This document shows, in pieces, positions 55,455 to 64,000 of a DNA stretch of 64,000 bases. The stretch's first letter is position 1; every line of letters starts with the position of its first letter. The stretch is taken from the NCBI RefSeq assembly GCF_027580225.2, contig NW_027395283.1:6824501-6888500 (forward strand). The letters are read 5' to 3'. A program made the translations under genes and the position numbers. The notes under the pieces were generated by a model, which saw nothing but the letters and a program-made list of their open reading frames with translations, was not told the origin of the DNA and did no database searches. The DNA is from Misgurnus anguillicaudatus. Its lineage: Eukaryota > Chordata > Actinopteri > Cypriniformes > Cobitidae.

Positions 55455-55854
55455 GTCTAAGAATAAGAGTAAAATGACGTCATTCTTAGAATTTTGACAC
55501 ATTTAAGACTAAAATTTTACTCTGAGCGGCTTTATACATACGGGCCATGATCAGTAAGAAAATAAATCAGCAGTCTCATGAATAATTATAAGACATCGAT
55601 ACGTCATCAAAGTACTGCAGTGTTTCACCACAACACAACCTGTGAAGATAAAAACTGAGATAAAGCTTAAAATTAAAATTGTATTGTACTACAATAAAAA
55701 TGAATGATGTTGTGTTTTTAGATTTCCCCTACACACCTGACTGACTTAAGTTACATAATCGTGTAGACAACACACACAAGACATTTATCCTCACCGGGTG
55801 TCCACAGAAGACAAACACTCAAGAGTCACACAACATTTTCTCCATTATGAACAC

Positions 55855-56493
55855 TAGGGGTGGGAAAAATTTGATTATTCGATACATCGTGATGTGGACG
55901 TGGACGATTCTGAATCAATTCACAAATGTCAAGAATTGATTCTTAAAAGTTATTTTACAAAATAATAATGTGACGTTATCAGAACCAAACTCAACTGCGG
56001 GAGGGGTGCTGCACACAGACAGCTTGAGAGCGCGCATCGCACGAGCACCCACAGCGGAACTTACAGGAGCAGAAGAGAAAAAAAAAACAAATACATCTAG
56101 CCCTATTTGACTGCAAGAAAACAAAATACATGTTTGGGTGGTCTTCCTCTGCCTTTTCTCTGTTCAGTGAGCGGCAGGAAGAAACAGCGCCTTTCATTTA
56201 CAGACTCATCTGATGTGCTAATAGCTTTTCCAAAAACCTGCCGCTAAATGTTTAGATATAGATAAGAACATGAATATACTTCTGTAAAAATATGCACATC
56301 ATTTGTTATTCAGACGGAGACGCTGGGTGCGCTGCATTAGATAAATACAGTAATACTGCCAAAATCACTGTGTATAATGATAATGATTAGACGATATGTC
56401 AGTTACAGTTACATATCGATATGCTGGTTAACATATTAATATATATGTTGATTCTGAATCGATTCATGAGGCTCCAAATGATTCCCACCCCTA
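55855..56493. mobile_element. hAT element, 639 bp, perfect 8-bp target duplication
   Basis: Starts TAGGGGTGGGAAAAATTTG and ends ATTCCCACCCCTA. ATGAACAC flanks both sides (55847-55854 and 56494-56501). The sub-terminal regions contain 'gattctgaatc' words. No coding content; the minus-strand frames at 55915-56197 have no domain. Confidence 0.94.
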
Positions 56494-56525
56494 ATGAACA
56501 CAAACACTTGAGGAAATAAGATCAT

Positions 56526-57767
56526 GGGCTCTATCTTGCACCCAGCGCAATTGACTTTGTCAGTGACGCATGTATCATTTCGTATTTTGCACTGGCGCAC
56601 AGCGGGTTTTTCCCTCCACAGACGCACGTCGGCAAACTAGGGAATGAACTTGCGCTGCCTGGGCGGTTCAGCGCAAAAAAGGAGGCGTGCTCCGGCGCAA
56701 ACCATCTCTTATGCTATTTTGCAGTTTCAAAAAACAATTGCGCTACTAACCAAAAAAAAACTAGTCTATGTATCTAGTCTAGATACATCTAGTCTATGCA
56801 ATGTATAGCGTGCACAACGCGCATTGCTTATCTAATCTACACAGATGCAACAGTTATTTTTGCAAATCATAAATTGTTACAATGAAAAATATTAACACAT
56901 GAGATAAGGGAAATCATTAAATCATAAATTGTTACAATAAAAAATATTAATACATGAGATAAGGGAAATCATTGTGGTGAGCGTTGTGGTGATAGTTTTT
57001 ATTTATTTTGTGTGGCAGCGTTAAACAATTATCATGCAAATGACGATTAAAATATTTTCATAAGTTTGTTGTGTGGCTGTATTACGTTTATTTTATCTAA
57101 ATAATAATTAAAATGTTTTCATAAGAAACCTTCATGTATGTTAACTTGATTTGTAAGTGTACTTTGTGGTTGAACCTTGCTTGCGTTTCTTGTGTCCGAT
57201 TTCAAAGCCCCCAAACCCTTTCAGCGGTGAGGATGGACGCAGCGATGTCCTCCTGTGTGCCCGGCGTGCCCGATTTATGCTGGCAAGCTTGGGATCCCCC
57301 CGTCTCCTGACATCATTGTAGTGCTTGGCGCAGCTGATGAGACAATTGCGGCTATTTCCTCTCACGCCTGTTTAACAGACGCTGATTTGGGCGGGTTTCT
57401 CCTATCCCCATACAAAACAACTTCTCTGTCTTTGACTGCTCTTACAAGAACGTCGGTCTCCTCGCCTGTGAACCGCTCCTGCCGTGCGCCTGGGAAATCC
57501 GTCATAATAATAGCAACCCGCTATGGAACTTGCGCCCTTGCGTTTAAAGGGAATGTTGGATAGCGTTCTGATTGGTTTATTTGACGTTACGCCCAAACCA
57601 CACCTATGAATAATGAACCTACTTCAGACCAACCCCTTATTGATTTGCGCCTGGCGCAAGACTTATTTCTCCCGCCGGGAAAATAGCAACAGCGCCCAAG
57701 ATCCGCCCACAAAGTCACTTGCGCTTTGCGCTTCGAACTTGCGTTTCAGATCGTTAAAATAGGGCCC
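56526..57767 (-). mobile_element. PIF/Harbinger-like element with a Myb/SANT remnant
   Basis: Begins GGGCTCTATCTTGCACCC and ends GATCGTTAAAATAGGGCCC. CAT flanks both sides (56523-56525 and 57768-57770), a 3-bp duplication as in PIF/Harbinger. The termini match those of the element at 39601-42533 in the opposite order. It contains a decayed Myb/SANT-like gene, typical of the second Harbinger protein. A direct repeat, 'cataaattgttacaat' (56869 and 56923), lies inside. Confidence 0.82.
57141..57505 (-). pseudogene. Decayed Myb/SANT-like DNA-binding protein
   Basis: On the minus strand from ATG 57505 the frame reads FTGEETDVLVRAVKDREVVL, then YGDRRNPPKSASVKQA, then a TGA where a Trp codon fits, and EEIAAIVSS. 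A one-frame shift leads to AKHYNDVRRRGDPKLASINR and a basic tail. This is the trihelix/Myb-SANT pattern found in the accessory protein of Harbinger transposons, which binds the transposon ends and helps the transposase enter the nucleus. A stop and a frameshift make it a pseudogene. The DDE transposase itself is absent. Confidence 0.72.
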
Positions 57768-58027
57768 CATGTGTTCAAACTGACAGACTCCAGTCAATGT
57801 CTTTGAATAGATTTAATCCGGCTGAATCCTCCTCATCAGAAAGAATATAAGAGTTTATATAGGATAGATACATGACAAATCACTTATCTTTAATATGATT
57901 TATTCTTCATATCTGCAATTCAGAAACTCCTCTCTGTTACCATGCATACAAAACGAAATTTAACTTTCTTGATGACCTCAACTTTAACAAGTCATGGGTT
58001 TTAAATTAAAATCATTTAACCACACGT

Positions 58028-58681
58028 ACTTCCTCTATTTCAACACATTTTATTGTCAAAAGCATACAGTACAAATGTTTAAACCTGTAAGGAAAAGACA
58101 TATTAGTTATAATTAGTTATGATTCATTTCAATTTCCATCACAACGTGCAACAAAACTCCTCTGTTAAAATGTCAGAAAATGTAGTTTGGTGTTTCTTTG
58201 ATGAAATCTTTGCTGATATTATTGTGTATGAAGAGTTTTTCTCCTCGTCGTGTTGTTTTTATAAAGATGATTAAAAACATTGATCCATCATTGACACTGA
58301 CACACACATTAATAATGTTTTTATAGATTGAGTGAAATTGATCTTTAAACACTGTAACATCTTTAAATGTAAGATCAGAGTTATGTTATCTCCAGCTGAT
58401 ATTCCTCCTGTAATAGAGGAAGATTTTTACATCAAATACCTGATGAGAATTACAAGTGCGAGTCATGAACTCAAAACAGATTTATGAAGAAATGTTTATG
58501 TGGTTTAGGACATCTAACACTAATAGTCAGCTGTGTGATGGATTTATTTGACATTTAAACACACAGTGTCTCCGTTACTGAGGGATTGAAAGAGGAACAT
58601 TACATGAAGAGATGGAGGTTAGAGATTTGTGTCAAACTTTGTAGTTTTGTATCATTCACATAAAGTCTCTGTTCTCTACAG
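58028..58681 (+). repeat. Intron part of the duplicated LRR block, copy 2
   Basis: Near-identical to 29769-30420, with scattered substitutions and a few single-base indels. It ends with the same acceptor (gttctctacag). Confidence 0.9.
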
Positions 58682-58855
58682 GTTGTGTGAGTGTAATATC
58701 ACAGATAAAGGTTGTGTTGCTCTGACTTCAGCTCTGAGATCAAACCCATCACACCTGAGAGAACTGGATCTGTACTGGAATACTCTCAAAGATTCAGGAG
58801 TGAAGCTGATCTCTGATCTAAAATATTATCCACATTGTAAACTAGAGAGAGTATG
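58682..58855 (+). CDS. NLR LRR exon 3
   Basis: 174 bp between gttctctacag and GTGAGT. It encodes LCECNITDKGCVALTSALRS and then HLRELDLYWNTLKDSGVKLI. The last stretch reads YYPHCKLERVW instead of the NPNCKLKILR style of the other exons, so the end of the second repeat has diverged. The splice phase is conserved. Together with the 5' intron it duplicates the block at 29769-30594. Exons beyond it are not visible before the window ends. Confidence 0.87.
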
Positions 58856-59419
58856 GTGAGTAGAGCTCATTTAAAAAAATGTTTAAAGTAAACTTGTACA
58901 GTGTAATTTAAATCCTAGAATATAAATATTAGAAATAAATGTAAATTGATCTGCTGCTGTTATAGGCTGTGTATCCTTTAAACCCAACAAACAGAAAATA
59001 TGAAGTGTACATGAATAACACTTGATGCTTTGTCAGATCAACACAATAAGAATTCAATCCAATGTCTGAGTCTGTTTATTAAATGTGATGTTGAGTTTGT
59101 TCATTCCAGGATTTAATACTGTGATCTTACTCTTCTTACACATTATATATGATGTTTGTTAATGGGGTTTGTTTGATAGGCCGACACCTCTATAGTTATG
59201 CACACTTGACTAGATGTTCATCTTAAACTCTTTTTATAACAACTTGGTTTTTATTTCATGTTTTAAGCATTATTTATCAAATCATCAGAATACAGACAGA
59301 AATAACAACACAAACACAATATATACACAACAGATCAACACAAAGTACAGATGATAAATGATAGAGATGAAGATTAGAAAAAAGAAGAGAAAGTCAACCC
59401 TTACGAAAAAGAAGTTTAT
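58856..59419. other. Intron or intergenic, nothing recognised
   Basis: AT-rich with no open frame of interest and no terminal C-terminal exon that I can identify. Confidence 0.4.
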
Positions 59420-60640
59420 TCAAGTGTGCTATAAGTATACTTTTTTTAAACTTAAAATAAGAAAGTATACTTTCAGTTGACTTTTTATGTACTTCTCTAA
59501 AATGTACTTTAGGTACTTCTCAGAAATATACTTAAATTGTACTAAAGTATACTTGACCTATACTGACCGAAATGTCTAAGTATATTTGGCCTATACTTGT
59601 TTACTGACATATACTTAAAAGTATTAAGTAAAAATGCAACAACAAAAGCTACATCAAGAAAGCTGCAAAAAGCCATATGATTAGCCCTGGTGAAAAATAA
59701 ATATACTTTATTGTATTTCAAGTATATTTAACTTTGCAATAGTACATTACAAATATACTTAGAAAGAAATGTACCATCTTTGAATATATTGAAAGTATGC
59801 TTACAACATATTTGTTTACAATTAAACTTTTAACATATTTCAAAATAATTATAATTTAGTATATTTTCTAAAAGTATACTTTAAAAAAATATATACTTGT
59901 TATATATATGTTATATATGTTAAAGTTCTGTGCAATTTTTAAAGTATACTAATTTGAACTTATTTTAAAGTTTATTTTAGGTATACTTTATCTGTTAAAG
60001 TTATCATTATAATGCACTGACAGCATATTTATAAAATACATTATTTAGCATCCTTTAGAAACAGTATATTTTAAGTAAATTTTGAAAGTATATGTAGTGT
60101 ACAAATGTATATTATCCTTATGGAGAATCTTTAGTGTTAGTAAACTAGTAGGTTATTAATTTTGCTGCAGGTATACTTGCAAGTATTCTTTTACTACACT
60201 GTAAAAATACTTTGCTGCCTTAAAATTTTTAGTTGAATCAACTCGGATTTACAAGTAATTTCAACTTACTGTTATTTGTCTTGATTAGAGACCAGTTGTT
60301 ATAACTACAGGTGAGTTGTTATAACTTATAAAATTAAGTTGACTCAACTATATTTTATAAGTTGTGACAACTAATCTTTGTTGACATGACTTGTAAATCT
60401 GAGTTGATTTAACAAAAAATTTTAAGGCAGCAAAGTATTTTTACAGTGTAAACTTTTAGTTAACTAGTGTACTCATACTGAAAGTGTACATGCAAGTGTT
60501 CTGTTAGTGTACTCTTAGTAAACTAGTAAGTTACTAATTGTGTGCTGCAGGTATACTTGCAAGTATTCTTTTACTATACTTTTAGTTAACTAGTAGTTTA
60601 CTACTCAACTTTACTTTAAGTGAACTTAACATCATACTAA
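59420..60640. repeat. AAGTATACTT-rich repeat region
   Basis: The palindromic word 'agtatact' and near forms (tatacttt, aagtatac) occur dozens of times in both orientations, with longer duplicated phrases such as 'gcaggtatacttgcaagtat' (60168 and 60547) and 'cttttagttaactagt'. The same phrases resume at 61255-61340, so the region is split by the LTR-like segment. A TA-flanked MITE lies inside at 60197-60448. Confidence 0.8.
60197..60448. mobile_element. TA-flanked palindromic MITE, 252 bp
   Basis: Starts CACTGTAAAAATACTTTGCT and ends with its inverse. TA lies outside both ends (60195-60196 and 60449-60450). The arms extend over 60 bp ('gccttaaaatttttagttga' and its inverse). TA flanks suggest Tc1/mariner-type mobilisation. 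Confidence 0.88.
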
Positions 60641-60977
60641 AAATATATATATATATTGCACTTGAAGTACAATACAATGTTCCTGTGTATTAATTTTTAT
60701 ACTTGACACATACCTTTTAATTGTACTTTCAATTTGAAGCTAAATCTTTCGTATGCTATCAGTGAGCTAATCAAACAAAAATAATAAATACAAAAATTAT
60801 AAATATATTATTTATATATTATATACTCACTTTCAACATTTGATATGTTATCTATATTCTATTGTGAATAAAATATAAGTTTATGAGATTTGTAAATTAT
60901 TCCATTCCTTTTTTACTCACAATTACTACAGTGTCCCAACTTTTTCTGATTTGAGGTTGTATATATATATCTATATA

Positions 60978-61252
60978 TATGGCTGAATCCCCTGAATATT
61001 TACTTTCGTTCTGGACTCCATTTCCCATAATCCCGCATACCGGGACTGATTACTCTGCCACCTGAAACTCATTGGACAGCCTATATAAACTCTCTGGAAA
61101 CATTCAGTTAGTGCAAAGTCTTGATTTGTACCGGCTGTCATTGCTGAGCGGTTTGCCTGCCTGACATTGCTGTTGTTTGACCTTGCTTGTTGGAATATGA
61201 GTGTTTAATAAAAACCTGCAGATGGATCCTCAGTGTCAAAGTGCTTTGTTAC
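60978..61252 (+). mobile_element. Possible solo LTR
   Basis: About 275 bp starting near 'tggctgaatccc' and ending near 'gctttgttaca'. It contains TATATAAA (61082-61089), a sequence suited to a start about 30 bp later, and AATAAA (61207-61212), the layout of an LTR promoter and polyadenylation signal. It interrupts the AAGTATACTT-rich repeat. No internal retroelement is nearby and I could not confirm a target duplication, so this is tentative. Confidence 0.4.
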
Positions 61253-62231
61253 ACAAGCAGTATACAATAAGTAACCTACTAGTTTACTAAGAGTACACTA
61301 ACAGAACACTTGCATGTACACTTTCAGTATATGACTAGTAAACGTCTCGGTTACGGATGTAACCCTCGTTCCCTGAAGGAGGGAACGGAGACGTCACGTC
61401 GTGACCGACGAATTGGGAACTCGCTTAGAGAGACCAATCTGCTTCGAATACTACAAAAAACGCCAATGAACTTGGCATTGAGATATTTGCATAATGCTGG
61501 CGCCGCCCCGCCAGGTGCGTATATAAGGCGCACGTGCAAATGAGGAAATCAGCTTCTGTTCGCTGAGAAAGCCGGAAGGTGACCGGCCTAAACAGCAGGT
61601 GGCAGCACCTGTGGCGACGGGACGTGACGTCTCCGTTCCCTCCTTCAGGGAACGAGGGTTACATCCGTAACCGAGACGTTCCCTTTCAGTCGGTCACTAC
61701 GACGTCACGTCGTGACCGACGAATTGGGAATCCCTACCAAAACGCCACTAGGGGCTGACCTCTTCCAGTGTCTGCATAAAGCCCTCCGGTTTCCACTTAA
61801 GGATAAGGAGAATTAGGTTTTAAGGCAGAAGGCCGGGCACTAGATGTTCCTTTAACCCCACAGTAGTGCCAGCAACTGGGAAGCGCCCTACCAGAGCGGG
61901 ATAGGAACGCTGCGGAAGCCACCGCCCCGTTAAGGGCTATTGGTGGGCGAAAGTCAACCGTAGTTGAGGTAAAATGACAGCCGTGGCTGTGTAAGCAAAG
62001 CAGTGCTCTGCTAAGGGAAACGTGGGCTAGTAGGATTAACCCCACGGAATAATACTCACAAAGGAACCCGTTGGGACGCAATGTGGAGCCCTGGCCAAAC
62101 ACGTAGGTTCGTAAGAATACAACTAGTGAAAGGCTGACAGCCAATGCTCCGCAACAAAGGCTGTCAAGGCAGTGGAGGGAGCAAATCAAACCATTACGCA
62201 TTTTTGCTCTGTTAGCCTTCCATACTGAAAC

Positions 62232-63290
62232 TCAATTTGGAGCCTCAGTCGGAGGCTGCAAGCCGACTTGCGAGTCTGCTCTCCGTGCCCTCCCTGGTGA
62301 GGAAAGAACACGAGAGGATACAGGCTCGATACGAACATTGTAAAATCTAATGAACGTATTAGGTGTCGCCCAACCCGCAGCTCTACAGATGTCTGTCAGC
62401 GAGGAACCACGAGCTAATGCCCAAGAAGAGGCAACACTCCGTGTGGAATGCGCTCTCAAATTAAAGGGGCAAGGAATGCCCTGCAAGTTGTAAGCTAGGG
62501 CGATAGTATCAACTATCCAATGAGACATCCTCTGCTTAGTGACAGCTTTCCCTTTCTGCTGGCCACCATAACAAACAAAGAGCTGGTCTGAGGTCCTGAA
62601 GCTTTGCGTGCGGTCCACGTAGAATCGTAGTGCGCGTACGGGGCACAACAAAGCCTCGGTTGGGTTTGCCTGCTCCAAAGGCAATGCTTGCAAGCTCACC
62701 ACTTGATCTCTGAAGGGAGTAGTGGGAACTTTGGGCACGTAGCCTGGTCTGGGTCTCAAGGTCACGCTCGAGACAGAAGGACCAAACTGAAGGCACGAAT
62801 CGTCAACAGAGAATGCATGTAAATCCCCTATTCTCTTCACCGAGGCCAATGCTAGTAGGGTCAAAGCCTTCATGGATAGAAGCTTCAGACTCGCAGACTG
62901 CAAAGGCTCGAACGGAGGACTCTGTAGCGCTTTCAGCACCATGGACAGGTCCCAGGGAGGAATAGAAGGAGGGCGCGAGGGGTTTAGCCTGCGAGCGCCT
63001 CTCAGGAATCTAACAACCAAATCATGCTGGCCCACTGATCTGCCGTTAATAAGTGAGTGATGCGCAGATATAGCGGCGATATCAACTTTAATAGTGGATG
63101 GTGACAGCCTACCATCTAACCTATGTTGAAGATATAAAAGCACAATGTTAATAGGGCATTCTCTGGGGTCCTCGCGTTGCGAAGAGCACCAGGTGACGAA
63201 AAGGTTCCATTTTAACGCGTAAGCCCGTCTCGTAGACGGAGCTCGTGCCGCGTCAATAGTGTTAGATACCGCTTGGGGTAAATCACTTAA
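62232..63290 (-). CDS. DIRS copy 2 tyrosine recombinase, start codon lost
   Basis: The frame reads LSDLPQAVSNTIDAARAPST and continues as in copy 1: SVKRIGDLHAF (catalytic R), RAHSTRSVASSWAL (H-x-x-R), AAGWATPNTFIRFYNVRI (W and Tyr nucleophile). No stop is seen. The C terminus is about 20 residues longer than copy 1. At the position of the copy 1 start, ATGA has become TTAA (minus strand, 63290 to 63287): the RT stop is kept as TAA but the ATG is gone. Translation would need another start. Upstream open sequence in this frame to 63992 only shadows ORF2. Confidence 0.85.
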   Translation of the reverse strand, partial: LSDLPQAVSNTIDAARAPSTRRAYALKWNLFVTWCSSQREDPRECPINIVLLYLQHRLDGRLSPSTIKVDIAAISAHHSLINGRSVGQHDLVVRFLRGARRLNPSRPPSIPPWDLSMVLKALQSPPFEPLQSASLKLLSMKALTLLALASVKRIGDLHAFSVDDSCLQFGPSVSSVTLRPRPGYVPKVPTTPFRDQVVSLQALPLEQANPTEALLCPVRALRFYVDRTQSFRTSDQLFVCYGGQQKGKAVTKQRMSHWIVDTIALAYNLQGIPCPFNLRAHSTRSVASSWALARGSSLTDICRAAGWATPNTFIRFYNVRIEPVSSRVLSSPGRARRADSQVGLQPPTEAPN

Positions 63291-63997
63291 ACCTTGCGCG
63301 CGCTCAACGACCAAACGTGGAGATTCCACAGGTCGGGGCGCGGGTGCCATAATGTGCCCCCTCCCTGAGAAAGAAGGTCCTTCCTCAGGGGAATCCGCCA
63401 GGGAGGGGCTGTCGCGAGGAGCATTAATTCCGGAAACCAATTCCTGGTCGTCCAATATGGGGCGATCATTAAAAGGCTCTCCTCGTCCTGCCTGACTTTG
63501 CACAGAATCTGTGCTATTAAACTCACTGGGGGGAACGCATATTTGCGCAGGCCCCGCGGCCAGCTGTGTGCCAACGCATCCACGCCGAGGCTGCCCTCGG
63601 TTAGTGAATAAAACAGGCGACAATGGGTATTGTTCGGTGACGCAAATAGGTCTATCTGCGCTCGACCGAATTTCCTCCAAATCAGCTGGACCGTCTGGGG
63701 GTGGAGTCGCCATTCGCCGGGGCGCGCTGCTCGGGAAAGCGCGTCTGCCGCTGTATTGAGCGAGCCCGGTATGTAAATGGCACGAAGGGACCTCAGATGC
63801 TTCTGACTCCAAAGGAGGAGATGACGAGCGAGATGCGACAGGTGACGAGAGCGCAAACCGCCTTGACGGTTGATATACGCTACAGTCGCAGTGTTGTCTG
63901 AGCGTACTAGTACATCCTTCCCTCGCAGCTCCGTCGCGAAGCGTACGAGTCCCAGATATACTGCCCACAACTCGCGGCAATTGATATGCCAATGCAA
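63287..63997 (-). CDS. DIRS copy 2 ORF2, RNase H and C-terminal end (partial)
   Basis: The frame enters from beyond the window. It covers HWHINCRELWAVYLGLVRFA, VRSDNTATVAYINRQGGLRS and NTAADALSRAARPGEW (three of the four RNase H acidic blocks), then the conserved tail (AQIDLFAS, CRLFYSL, LRKYAFPPVSLIAQ, VAPYWTTR-like IAPYWTTRNW, LLSQGGGTLWHPRPDLWNLH). It ends at TAA 63287-63289. Very similar to copy 1; the RT domain lies outside the window. Confidence 0.88.
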   Translation of the reverse strand: MHWHINCRELWAVYLGLVRFATELRGKDVLVRSDNTATVAYINRQGGLRSRHLSHLARHLLLWSQKHLRSLRAIYIPGSLNTAADALSRAARPGEWRLHPQTVQLIWRKFGRAQIDLFASPNNTHCRLFYSLTEGSLGVDALAHSWPRGLRKYAFPPVSLIAQILCKVRQDEESLLMIAPYWTTRNWFPELMLLATAPPWRIPLRKDLLSQGGGTLWHPRPDLWNLHVWSLSARKV

Positions 63998-64000
63998 CTG

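Larger units (their letters stand above)
45327..55548. mobile_element. DNA element with 'ggcccgtatgtataaa' ends, opened by the gypsy insertion
   Basis: 'ggcccgtatgtataaa' at about 45328 recurs inverted at about 55532-55547 ('tttatacatacgggcc'). The sub-terminal parts share 'attcttaag' and 'cttaaga' style words. I infer a small DNA element now stretched to 10 kb by the gypsy/LINE insertion, with a TTAA MITE at 55169. No clear target duplication. Confidence 0.5.
61341..64000 (-). mobile_element. DIRS-type retrotransposon, copy 2, partial (runs off the window)
   Basis: The end of a DIRS element on the minus strand. The tip 'aacgtctcggttac' at 61341, terminal inverted repeat (about 61341-61600, with TATATAA near 61520), internal complementary region (61611-61740, containing both tips joined as in copy 1), 3' non-coding region (61740-62231), tyrosine recombinase, and the RNase H end of ORF2. 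It inserted at 'gactagtaa' in the AAGTATACTT-rich repeat. The related element at 18394-24749 is complete and in the opposite orientation. Confidence 0.93.

Noticed and set aside
57255..57563. Plus-strand 102-codon frame
   Set aside because: Antisense of the decayed Myb/SANT gene, which has recognisable motifs on the minus strand.
63291..63992. Upstream part of the copy 2 recombinase frame
   Set aside because: Shadow of RNase H in the DIRS copy 2 ORF2.

Overview
The window reads as nuclear DNA of a ray-finned fish, most likely a cyprinid. The evidence is split genes with GT-AG introns, fish-type NLR (FISNA-NACHT plus LRR) exons, and several repeat families that I recognise as common in cyprinids: a Tc1-like element, DIRS elements, a Penelope-like element and TTAA-flanked MITEs with a 'gttcacccaaaaatg' end. 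I see no bacterial-style operons, tRNA, rRNA or CRISPR array. The only recognisable host gene is one NLR-C (NLRC3-like) gene or gene fragment on the + strand. Nearly everything else is transposable elements (TEs), many nested inside one another.

Layout. 1-9.1 kb: a Tc1-like element with an uninterrupted DD34E transposase, inserted in a TTAA-flanked repeat; a 184-bp tandem repeat; a decayed CR1/L2-type LINE split by a hAT element; a second, uninterrupted copy of the TTAA repeat. 9.4-12 kb: a small piggyBac-like element, a possible NLR exon, a decayed THAP/Crypton-like coding fragment, a palindrome and a hAT MITE. 12.1-14.9 kb: a Penelope-like retroelement with an open 750-codon RT/GIY-YIG frame. 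15.0-26.1 kb: two ~525-bp inverted arms bracket about 10 kb that holds a 5'-truncated L1 (15-bp target duplication, poly(A)), a complete DIRS element and a decayed unknown exon. 26.3-28.1 kb: the large FISNA-NACHT exon. 28.1-58.9 kb: three 174-bp LRR exons (30.4, 45.0 and 58.7 kb) separated by long introns holding a ~900-bp foldback, at least five hAT elements, two PIF/Harbinger-like elements, TTAA MITEs, and a chromodomain Ty3/gypsy element split by a second L2-type LINE. 59-61.3 kb: an AAGTATACTT-rich repeat carrying a TA-flanked MITE and a possible solo LTR. 61.3-64 kb: the end of a second DIRS element on the - strand, running off the window.

The NACHT exon and all three LRR exons share one strand and compatible phases, so they can form one transcript in which each repeat unit is an exon. 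A 93-bp open exon at 9959 has a phase that would join the NACHT exon and may be an upstream exon, giving a gene of at least 49 kb, mostly TE-filled intron. The LRR exons at 30.4 and 58.7 kb lie in a ~826-bp duplicated block, which suggests that LRR number changes by exon-plus-intron duplication.

Elements that look young or coding-competent by eye are the Tc1 transposase, the Penelope-like RT/EN frame, the L1 3' half, and DIRS copy 1, where I see one in-frame amber codon in RT. The gypsy element and both L2-type LINEs are clearly dead. All family names rest on motifs and termini read by eye; no database search was run.
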